A stretch of DNA of 64,000 bases. Origin: Ornithodoros turicata (Eukaryota; Arthropoda; Arachnida; Ixodida; Argasidae). Shown piece after piece: positions 46,976 through 56,339 of this stretch (position 1 is its first letter; the number at the start of each line of letters is the position of its first letter). Made by a program: the position numbers and the translations under genes. Location of the stretch: contig NW_026999320.1 in assembly GCF_037126465.1 (NCBI RefSeq), forward strand, positions 1,302,001 through 1,366,000, written 5' to 3'. Below the pieces are notes generated by a model. The model saw nothing but the letters and a program-made list of their open reading frames with translations, was not told where the DNA came from and ran no database searches.

Positions 46976-47292
46976 ATGCCGAGACGATGTTGGATAGTTG
47001 GTTGCCCTAATTTACGTCAATATTCGTCTGGCTTCCAATGTCATATGCTTCCGAGTGACGAGACGGACAGCTTTTGATATCACGAAGCAATCGCACCGCC
47101 GGAGTGGAAAGACGATGCGGTGCCATATACTGCTCGTGTTTGTAGCGGACACTGGCATGATTGAATTTACGAAGGGTATGCTGAATCCTTTCAACGTACT
47201 GGATAACGAGCTCAGTGTCGTCTGAATGAAGCTGTAGCACCATCACAATACCTGTCCACATCGGGGAAAGAACATCCACCTAAACGGCGCAA
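46976..47292 (+). pseudogene. THAP zinc-finger domain, decayed
   Basis: From the ATG at 46976 the frame reads MPRRCWIVGCPNLRQYSSGF, QCHMLPSDE, a TGA, APPEWKD, ARVCSGHW, further stops, then RAQCRLNEAVAPSQYLS and HPPKRRKTE. This follows the C2CH THAP module: C-x4-C near the start, a hydrophobic-Pro 'FP' position (MLP), the central Trp, CSxHF (here CSGHW) and the C-terminal AVPS-like motif (AVAPS). THAP domains bind DNA in P-element/Kolobok transposases and host regulators. Three in-frame stops mark it as dead. A basic NLS-like stretch follows. The nearest downstream coding candidate is the terminal exon at 48422, but linkage is speculative. Confidence 0.65.
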
Positions 47293-47299
47293 AACTGAG

Positions 47300-48420
47300 T
47301 ATTTTTCGTTATTGGGGCTAACAAAGGCCTCTCAGTCCGTGTGGTCCAAATGCTATCACAAATTTCTTAATTGCGTAAATGGGTTAATTCTAATCTGCGT
47401 GACTCCTTGCGGCCGCTTACGGCACACGAGAGAGTAAAAGAAAAAAAGACAAAATAGAAGTTACCGAATCTAGTCCTTAAACTCAGGTGGTGCACTGTTG
47501 ATAAAAGTACACTGCGTTTAGCATGATCTTAGAAACCATACTTTAACAGAATAGTTATGTAATATGTTGAACATAAGTATCCGTTCTTTTCTCTTCACTC
47601 ATCTGCTTTCATATTTACGGGTGACTTCCTCAGCGGAGCCTGAAACCCCTTAGGTGAGACAGCATGATCATTGTAATCCACTATTCAGAGCAGACAAATG
47701 CTGTGCACCCCCTTTCCAGATTCCTTTTTGATGCAGTGTCTTGTCTACCATTCAGGCTCTGTATATTGTTCACAAGTTCTTTTTACCTTTTTTTTTTGTT
47801 ATTCGATTTGCAGTTTGCTTTATCATGTGCACAAATATGATATTGAGGGGGACATTTTCTTGTTTACACTTCTTATCTTATAATCATTGCTCAGTTGGAT
47901 TACATCATTTGCATTCACCGGAACTTGAGTTGTATACTGTGTTATTGTATTGTATACTCTCAAAGCAGGGCAGCCCATGTGTGAGGCAGCTGAAGTCTTT
48001 CACCAGGGTAACAAGCCAGAACAACCCCAGCAACTGGTCTACAGGTCACCTCTAAGTTAAAGGAAACTACCTTTGATGCACTATGTCCTCATGAGATTTT
48101 GTTCCTGCTACAACTCTGCGCTTTGTTTCACATTACCAAAAAATAACCCTACCAACCATCATCATACCAGTGGTGTACTGCTGTGTTCAACCAATTCAAC
48201 TTGCTCTGGGCATCCTGCAAGGCTGTGCAGCTACTTCAGCCCTCATTTGCTGATAAAACTGGTGCCAATACAGTTGTTAGGTGAGCTGTGTGACAGTGTA
48301 AAATAGAACATATCCTGTGTTCTATTAAAAATAAAAATTATGCATGTATAGCATATAATGTGTATATGTAGATGTTAGGTCTTAGTTATGGTACTATTTG
48401 AGGTAAATGTTGACATTTCA
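47300..48420. other. No feature recognised
   Basis: AT-rich sequence with short ORFs. A possible exon-like fragment lies at about 47967-48056 (frame QPMCEAAEVFHQGNKPEQPQ), but I could not establish its borders. Confidence 0.35.
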
Positions 48421-48421
48421 G

Positions 48422-48586
48422 CTGTGTGAGCCTGACGCCCTCGTCCTTGACGCGCATAAAAGTGTGTCCACACCCTCGGAGGAGCCTGCACAGCTGAGGA
48501 CTCTGTCCCGGTGGCAAATGGAACAGTTATTTCACAAAGAAAGCAGATGTCCGTCAGAGGACCAAGAAGCAGTTTACTTGAAATAG
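48422..48586 (+). CDS. Candidate terminal coding exon, unidentified gene
   Basis: A pyrimidine-rich acceptor ending TTTCAG|C at 48420-48421 is followed by an uninterrupted 54-codon frame: LCEPDALVLDAHKSVSTPSE, then EPAQLRTLSRWQMEQLFHKE, ending at TAG (48584-48586). The exon is clearly richer in G+C than its flanks, and the reading is hydrophilic with a WQMEQLF helix-like end, as in a genuine C-terminal exon. No family is recognised. It may belong to a host gene whose other exons lie upstream, or to the THAP remnant about 1.1 kb upstream. Confidence 0.4.
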   Translation: MCEPDALVLDAHKSVSTPSEEPAQLRTLSRWQMEQLFHKESRCPSEDQEAVYLK

Positions 48587-48589
48587 TAC

Positions 48590-50000
48590 CCATTACTTGT
48601 CGTTTTTTTAATTGCAAAATATAGGGCATTCTACGTGACTACTGGGGTTTTTTGCTTCTTTCCAGTTACGTCAACTGGTGATTTCAAGCTTATGTAACAC
48701 AATAATATAAGATGACAATGAAGCAGGCGAACTGGTGTCGTTAGATTGTGTCCCTCAGTCTTAGGGTTATGGATGTATTACACAGTATTGGAAACCTGGT
48801 TGAACAATGAATTTGTTAAACAACAAACAGTTATCAGAAATAAATACGATGTGCAGAATACTCTCTCTAAGCAAATTTCTCTAGGCATGGTGGTTGGCAA
48901 TGCTAAATGTTCAGATTTACGACGTGCTCAACATTGACTACAGAATACGTGACGTGATAAATAAATTCTTGCGTGAAACATATTCTTAGAAAAACAACAA
49001 GTCCTTCGACGGAAGGAAATACAGCCAGCCGGTCCTGTCTGTAGAACAATAAATGCAGAGTAAATGAGAACCGTCTGAAGGCGCGAAGGCGCTTTGAATA
49101 ATAACAGTAATGATGACGAAGAACACGAGTTGAAACAATGTAAAACAAAAACATTAGACTACCCAGTCTCTTACGATAACTCGTGCAAACAAAACGAGCA
49201 ACAGAGGGAGCATCTTCCAAATATCACAGTCGCACTTCACAACGCACTTGCTTTGCTGTCAGATTGCCAACACGTAAACATAACCGCAACTGACGTAAAT
49301 ATAACTGCAACGCCAAGCAACCACCAGACGCTTACCATTGGTGCCACGTTGGTGTCGTGGTATACAACGTGGTATACAACCAATACACGTTGCAGTGAAT
49401 CGCTAGAGGCCCACGTATGTCGTCAGCAAAACTCTCAAAGCAACGGAGGTGCTTGAGTTCCTTTTTGTGAACGGCCGCAGAGCAGAGGACGAATACATTC
49501 GATGAAAAAGTACAGCTCACATGTCATACTTGCCAGCTCAAGAGCAGCAAACGATTCACACACAAACAGCTGTTCATTATACCGTGCTATCTGAACGTCT
49601 CCAACCAAGAAAACGCAATGCTTCAACTTCAACCCTCACACGCGACCAGATACCTTGTGACCGTCTATGTCCGACTGGAAGGCGACAGCCAAAGCGGGCT
49701 CGCAGTATTACTTGCCATTGCGCAACACCGGTGACGTAACGGGGCACATAAGTGCGGCCCGTACAGTTCCACCATCGTCAAGGGAATGTGCGCTGAAGAG
49801 GGGGAACGCGGAAGCGACCCTTCAAGCGCGCGCTTCTGACAGGGTGGAGCGATTTCGTCTGGAAAAATTTGTGGCATATTAGTTTCTCGGGGGGAAGAAC
49901 AGTTTCCAGCGACAAAAAGTATAGGGGTTCGGAAAATTTCATAGTTCCTTTAAATCGGATAATGCTTTATTATTAGACGGACTCCCCGTTGGCTTTGTCA
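48590..50000. other. No gene recognised
   Basis: Several short ORFs in both orientations. A small direct repeat GTGGTATACAAC occurs twice at 49357-49380. Nothing else is supported. Confidence 0.35.
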
Positions 50001-50004
50001 CATA

Positions 50005-50083
50005 AATATTGGCAATATTGGCGCAAAATCGGCTTGCCGATATGGGCAGCCCATATTGGTCCAATATTGGACCAATATTGGCC
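50005..50083. repeat. Cluster of CCAATATTGG-type palindromes
   Basis: AATATTGGC, CAATATTGGCGC, CCATATTGGT, CCAATATTGG and CCAATATTGGCC follow each other within 80 bases, each a partial or complete palindrome. This may be the core of a MITE or a protein-binding cluster. Confidence 0.5.
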
Positions 50084-50733
50084 TGCTGCTTGGGAAGCGA
50101 CAAGGTGGACATCCTGTGGGACAATGCATGTAACTACTTCATGACTGATTACCTAAAGCTCATTAATAAAGTTTTTAATTAGAGATTTTCGTGAAGATGC
50201 GAAACGGGAGAATTAGAGGCAACCATTCTTTTGATACGCCTTCTTTTAAAAAAAAATATATACAACGAGCAAGTACTTTAAGATTTCTATCTCCAACTTT
50301 TGATACGGAAACGATCCAAAACCAGAACTACGCATATCTGGACCGCAGAGACGACCTTTCTGCTTATCTGTGCCGGCAAGCGTATATTGCTATCCGATCA
50401 CCGCCGACTCCAATCATCTCCGTGGAGAGAACACGTGGCCCTTCGCCGCGAATGGCCGTCGTTCTTATGCGCTCAAGAAGTACGTGCTTTTGGCTCATTG
50501 GCAAAGCAAAATTTAGCAATGTATGTCTCCAAGTACTGCTCGTACACGCACGATATTGTAAAAAGACGATATACTTAAATAATTTGTGGTTTGAAATGTG
50601 CTATCTCGCATTTTCCAGAAAAATTTAACTAATCAGTTAATGACTGAAGCTTAGCAGTTAGCCGTTCAGTAGTTAGATACGTTTCCCGACAGGATGTCAA
50701 CCTGGTCGCATAACCAACGTGTGAAAACCGTAT

Positions 50734-51137
50734 CTACACTGTAAACTTTTTCACACCTTTAAAGGTGTGCGCTATGAACATTCAACCTGGTTGCGTAAGA
50801 TTGCATCTCCAGGATGATATTTTACAAAATTTGGAAAGCATTACTAAAGATCAAGTGTCAGTGCAAATCTTGCTTTCATTATGTCTTGGATATCGTAGGT
50901 ACGAGCTAATGCATATATGCATCGCTATCGATAATCGAGCACGCGCAAGTGTCTACAATACTGTTGAACAATGTTGAGATGTTGCAAGACTGAATTTTTG
51001 CAGGACAGACAACACTCGAGTAAAGAAAAATTGTGCGAAACCGTGCTCCATTATGATGTTACCAAAATTACACCTAAAAAGGCGTGCGCCATGCACGCTG
51101 TTACACCTTTAAAGGTGTGAAAAGATTTAGAGTGTAG
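50734..51137. mobile_element. MITE with about 36-bp TIRs containing CACACCTTTAAAGGTGTG
   Basis: The left end CTACACTGTAAACTTTTTCA, then CACCTTTAAAGGTGTG, is mirrored at 51100-51137 (CACCTTTAAAGGTGTG, then AAAAGATTTAGAGTGTAG). Each TIR contains an inner perfect palindrome around TTTAAA. The 404-bp element has a 70-codon ORF without resemblance to a transposase. No obvious target duplication. Confidence 0.75.
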
Positions 51138-51672
51138 GTCGGTCTCGTTTAATTACGAACATTACGTAAAGGATAAAAAGGTCCTGTATACATACGTCTG
51201 AATATGCGCCGTATACTCGTATGTGCTGTACATGTATGTGTTGTCAATGTGTTTGATTCGGTCGTATAACTATTCGCTTGGAATTTGAACTGTCGATTTG
51301 AAATCACTCTTCGTAGAGACGTAATCTTTAGCGACAGCCTTTTCAGGAAAAAATCGGTTTGGCTTTCATTCTCCGTATTCCCAGCATTGACTTCCATGTG
51401 AATCCAATCTAGAAACGTCGACCACCCACCAACGAGTATTTTAAATGAAAGTAAACCCTCGTGCTGACACGCAGATTACGATCTACCCTCAACTAGATAC
51501 ACCCGCTGTCAACCTAACAAGTACACCAAAATGTAGCCAGTCAATTCTAACAGGGTTACTCCGTGGATTCGGTTACTGAGAAAAGCTTACGTTGCATGGT
51601 GTAGAATGCGTTAGCCCACACTCATCTAAATCAGCTCTCGCAGTCATTTGCACACAGCAGTAGGGTATGTAT

Positions 51673-52060
51673 TGGGGGATTCCGCCCCATGAGTGCTTCA
51701 CGCATACGTATTACGTATCCGATGCAAAAATTCCTCCCGAAACAGCTGCTTAAATTCAGTCATAGACGGAAATGCGTGTTGAGACCGGCGCCATACAGCA
51801 GCTGCGCTAACCAATGCAGCGGGTGGTATCCGGCGCAGGACGTTCCGTCGGTTGCTCCAACGGCTGTCTGGTAAGCCTCCAAGTCCGCAAGAAATCTTCG
51901 TCCGTCTTGGCGTCGCTGTAGCTCGAGAATGTCGGTACCGTCAGGGTCAGGCGTAGCGGGAGTTCCAAGGATGGCTGGGCTACTGGCGGGTCGTCCGCGT
52001 GGATGGGCTCGAGAGGCTTCCTGGGCGGCATGGCCAGCAGACCCACGCTCCAGAACTACG
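51673..52060 (-). pseudogene. Ty3/gypsy gag fragment
   Basis: On the minus strand, after an ATG at 52031 (MPPRKPLEPIHADDPPVAQP), the reading gives LTVPTFSSYSDAKTDEDF, then in the next frame FLADLEAYQTAVGATDGT, and in a third frame LRRIPPAALVS...MTEFKQLFREEF. The F-S-x-Y-S-D-x-K...FL..L..Y...VGATD order is typical of arthropod gypsy Gag. The two frame changes mark decay. The 3' side, near 51673-51692, contains GGGGGATTCCGCCCC, similar to the LTR terminus at 52193, suggesting that most of the element was deleted between gag and the 3' LTR end. Confidence 0.65.
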
Positions 52061-52170
52061 AACAAAACAGCAAAAGCGACAGCGAGCGAAGGGCACGAGC
52101 GACAAGTGCTAACAAGACAATGTCACTGCACTCGCTGTCTGTGCACCCCGGTGCGCGGCGACACTGGTTG

Positions 52171-52189
52171 GGCCCCACGTTGGGCACCA
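52171..52189 (-). promoter_or_regulatory. Retroelement primer-binding site
   Basis: On the minus strand TGGTGCCCAACGTGGGGCC begins 3 bases after the LTR end. TGG plus a tRNA 3'-end complement directly after the LTR is the normal place and form of a minus-strand primer-binding site. The tRNA species was not determined. Confidence 0.65.
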
Positions 52190-52192
52190 TTT

Positions 52193-52508
52193 TGTGGGAT
52201 TCCGCACCCCAAATCCCATTCGAGGTAGAGCTCAACCAGCCTTCAACGCAAACCGCTGCACCGAGAGACAGAGGCACAAGTGAACAAACACTCTTTTAAT
52301 GACTGACATGGAAAACTTCACATGGGAAACTTAATGTACTGTTTCCAGACGGTACCAGCGCAGAATGAACGTTTCTTCGAAGGACTGCTCAGCCAAAAAC
52401 CTCCCGTGCTTTTTCGGCAGCCAGTTAAGTAATCTTCGGCGGCAGAGACTGCCAGTTTGCCCTCTCCAGGCGAGATAACGGCGCAGTCGTGCGGTCCGTC
52501 ACTCCACA
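52193..52508 (-). repeat. 5' LTR of a minus-strand Ty3/gypsy element (316 bp)
   Basis: Read on the minus strand it begins TGTGGAGTGACGGACC at 52508 and ends GGAATCCCACA at 52193, obeying TG...CA. An ATTAAAAGAGTG polyadenylation-like word lies about 100 bases before the end, and the primer-binding site and gag follow in order. It is unrelated to the LTR at 41179, so this is a different family. Confidence 0.7.
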
Positions 52509-52509
52509 A

Positions 52510-53105
52510 TATCTATAGTTTTAGTTATATCGGCACACACCAGCTTTATTTGAATTGGTAGAAGCCGCAGACTCTAATTGGGAATAGATGTGCACGTAAT
52601 GTAAGTCAGCCTATTTGTGTGGCCACATGTTGCACGTGTCGCAGGGTAGGGCTGCGGTTCACCAGGGGTTTCGATCCAATCGCACACGGTGCTGGAAGCG
52701 ATGTCTGCGGTAACGTATTGGCTTGCTGATCTCAAGACCGCGGGCTTGTTCGAGCAGTTTTGTTCGTTTCTATTACTTTGGAATAAGTATATGAATGCAA
52801 AAGCACGGACTTCCAAGAGGGTCCATGCGGAATGAACCACATTATGCGGCCTGTATGATCCAGCATGTTTTACGGCACACCATCTCTCTGTGAGTCTATA
52901 ATCTTAGTGCTGTCATTTTGCTCGATATTTCATACTTGCTTATTTCACAAATGAGTAGAAACGAAATGTTATATTTTTCCTGGTTATAGCCAAGAGGGTG
53001 AAGCAATGCACAGTCCAGCTTGTTGAAACGTCGTCAAGAAAAATGATAACGAGTGGATGATCAAGCGCGATGTGCGACTAACTATTTAATACGTAATCTT
53101 ACGGG
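52510..53105. other. No feature recognised
   Basis: No gene or repeat could be supported in this interval. Confidence 0.35.
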
Positions 53106-53109
53106 CACA

Positions 53110-53742
53110 GTCTGCCCTTCTTCATACAAAAAGAACATGTATAACAACGATTATATAAGGAGTGGGAGTGAAAAGTAGCGGCAAGAGGAGGAACAAAGTA
53201 ATAACAGAGAAGCAACACAAGGATTATGTCACGAACAACAAAAGAGTAGGGTATACATTGGATAGATATCTGTCGCCAGGACCGTAGGAACAAATCTAAA
53301 CCGCTTGTTCCGTTTCCGTTTTCCGCGCTTGTCTGTTGAAAAAGAAGAATAAGAAAGAAACGGTTATATAGAAGTTGCTTACAGCTAATGTGACTGACGT
53401 GACCAAAATACTGTTGCATCCAAAAGTTGGATAGTGACATGTTATAAAACCGATGAACAACACCAAGATAATGACGGTAGCGGTTGAACATTTTTTGATA
53501 ACTATACAATGCTTAGGTGTTGAGGAAGCATACTGCATTATTGTGCATCTATCAACCAACCACTTAATCAGATTGGTTAAGCAAATGTCAAATATTTACC
53601 ACAATTTTACTGACTGTCGGAACAAACATCATCCTCTTATTCTTTGGTTCCTCCTCTCACCGATATCGCACTCCTTATATAAGCAATGTCTGCTGTTTCT
53701 TTTATTTATTTTATTATTATTTTTTTTCTGCAGAAGGGCAGG
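53110..53742. mobile_element. Element with long subterminal inverted repeats
   Basis: CTGCCCTTCTTCA (53112) through ATTATATAAGGAGTG and AGAGGAGGAAC (about 53195) is matched in reverse complement by GTTCCTCCTCTCACC, CACTCCTTATATAA (53669-53682) and CTGCAGAAGGGCAG (about 53729-53742). Each arm carries a TATATAAGGAGTG word that could act as a TATA-like promoter directed inward or outward. No transposase was recognised in the 0.4-kb centre. Confidence 0.65.
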
Positions 53743-53744
53743 CT

Positions 53745-56075
53745 CAGCGCGAAAGGTCACGTGTTAAATATATATCTTGCTTCGTGCTTCATTCTTCTGT
53801 CATTATATTCCTCGTTAGTCATATGAGCTATGGAGCCGATACATTTTTGTATATAACTGTCATCTATAATATTTCTTATATATGTTTTCAATGATCTTTC
53901 GATATTGGGAACCTTTTTGAGGATCACATATTGTGTTCACGGCGAGCTACAAAAATACAATGGTTTAGTTCACTCTGGGTTGTTTTAGGTTCCTGCCACG
54001 AGAAAATACACTTGTAACTGCTTGTAGTAAAAGAAGATGTTGACGCCATTTCACGTGTATTCGTGCGCATGAAATAGTGGCTTCGTTCCTTTTGTTGCCT
54101 GATCTGAGGGACATTTCTCGAATGCATCATGTAAGTAGTTTATGGGATTACATTTAGTTATTACTTATTAGTTTACTACATGTAGTGTTAACACAGGAGT
54201 AGCTCTTAACCGTACCTGTCTTCATGCCTTGATCTCTCATAAAATATTTCACAAATTTAATAAAACGTTTTTGCGCACTCATCTACAACTCAGGAGACAC
54301 CAAGACAAAAATAGGAGGTGCTGACTGAGCTAATTCGAGTTAATGGAATGACAATACCAGAACAACTTTATTGTGACGGTGATTGGAGTTCATCGCCATT
54401 GATGATACTCTACCCCATCATATAGCAGACGCTGTCGCTACTACTACTTGAGTAAGAATGTTACGTAGCGTATTCCGTCTTTATTTTTTTAACGCAATTG
54501 TTCCTTCGCCAGTATTTTGTTGCGCGCCATTATAGTCCTCGTTCTACCTGTGCCATCCACCATCGAGTGGATGATCGATGTTACGTTTGCGAGGACCATT
54601 GACGACCATTTATTCGCCCCATATGTGTGCCCATGTTTGGAGGAAATATCTCACGTTTTCGGAGATTTTGTGCAGTCGACAATATGTGACATTTATGTTC
54701 GTTGCAGGGTGCTTCAGCAAGACCAGCTCAATCTGTTGGTCATGTGCGTGGTCGTGGTTGCAGTTGGTAAGCGAGTGCAGCAGTCTAGGTTACATCAGAT
54801 GCAGTACTTGGGACTCTCGAGTTCGCTTGCCCTGGCATTGGTTATACAGCTTCAACGGTGTAGTTCCACGCGTGTTCATGCAAACACAAGTTAGCTACAG
54901 AAATGTTTCTCAGATCAGCTCACCTGGAGATCTAATTAATTGGTTCCGTTTTACATAGTTTTATGGAGATCAGTGGAGCGATGCTGTTTTTCACTCAGGT
55001 ATCTGACTCTCACTAGCGTTGCCTTCCACATGGTTCACACATGGGAGTGACGGAAAATGCGGTGCAAGAGATGCATTGGTGCTCCTCCCCTGCTTGACGA
55101 AATTCACTGTATTGGATTAAAGTCACTGGATTTAGGCACTTGAATCCTGGTAGTTGTATTGACTCATTTTAGCGTCCCCAGCACTGGGGGGTTTTACACT
55201 TTTTTATTTCGTTGGATTGGAACGGTGTGATTATGAGCTGGGGGGCTTTAAGCAAAATATCCCGTTATCGTGTTATCGCTGAGCGTCGCCATGCTTTCAT
55301 GTCGCCGTTAGAGTGAAGCGTCGGTGGAACAAAGAGCCCGGGGCAAGAAAGTGCAAACAGAATTGAACCCATGTTCGACCCGTCGGAGATTCTTAAATAT
55401 GGTGTATGTATGGTTGTTTCTACCTCATTTATTTCAAATGTGAAAAGAAAACCAGATTGGTATGTATTTTCATTCCCAGCAGCACGAGGGTGGATGGCCC
55501 ATTACTTTGTGTGGGGCTTATGTAAGCCCACACACGCTATGTGTCAGCGACCACTTCTGCAGTTAGGGTGGACACCCCTATAGCTGAGGCTGGTAGTGTA
55601 TTATATATGTATCTTAATGAATGCAACCCAAAACCGTCGTTGATCCCTAATCATTATATATATTCATGCGTATGTCAGACATTTGTAGTCGTACCAGTTT
55701 TAAATCACCATGTTTGCTGTTGTTACTTCTCAACTCCAGAAAATCCAGAGCATTCCTGAGCGGCATGGCATTTCCGGCAACGAAGGCTACGAAGCTAATA
55801 AAATAAGAAAGAAAGAGGAAAAGTACATTTTATGTTCATGGATGACATGCGAAGTTACGTCCTTGGTTCCGTATGAACCGTTGATTGAGTCGGGTACCCG
55901 TATTTTTTAACGGTTCATTTCAGGGTCAGCTCCAAAATGGCACCGACTGTCTCGTTTCAGTTCAGTTCCAGGTGAAAGAAAAATAACGGTTAACGGTCTT
56001 CCGGTTAGGTTTCGGTTCGACTCTCTCGTCGACACGATCGCACCGTAATTAAAATGTGACCTCTCTTCGCTCATG
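53745..56075. other. No gene established
   Basis: An ORF of about 125 codons (54517-54894) exists in two competing frames and I cannot identify it. A word group CGGTTCATTTCAGG ... GGTTTCGGTTCGAC (55908-56020) recalls the GGTTCGG-rich hAT-like MITE at 28760 but ends are not visible. Confidence 0.3.
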
Positions 56076-56078
56076 CAG

Positions 56079-56330
56079 GTGCCTGCCAACTATCGCGGCC
56101 GTTGTCCCGCGTGCCCAAAGTGTTGTTGAGCTCAGGACTCGGCTTATTGCTTGGCCTCGCCCTAAGCACGGATCGAAGCGTTCGTCTGCTGCGTGTCGCG
56201 GACAGCACAATGCCCATGTACGTGAGCATGTACATGCCAGCTGTGGCGTATACGGTGACCATCCAAATGTCCTACCACGTCTTCTGTTGCTGTGTCGCCA
56301 CCTGTTGTATCCTGGGGGCCGCGGGTTTAG
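56079..56330 (+). CDS. Candidate internal exon with membrane segments
   Basis: Acceptor CATGCAG precedes 56079 and donor GTGAGA follows 56330. The open frame gives VPKVLLSSGLGLLLGLALST, DRSVRLLRVADSTMPMYVSM, YMPAVAYTVTIQ and FCCCVATCCILGAAGL, with two hydrophobic stretches long enough to span a membrane separated by a polar segment. The exon is GC-richer than its flanks. I cannot name the family. A second frame is also open here, so the reading is not certain. A further exon-like frame (about 57674-57971, HLDVFHSNLSRRYERRTLRG) follows but its phase does not match directly. Confidence 0.3.
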
Positions 56331-56339
56331 GTGAGAGGG

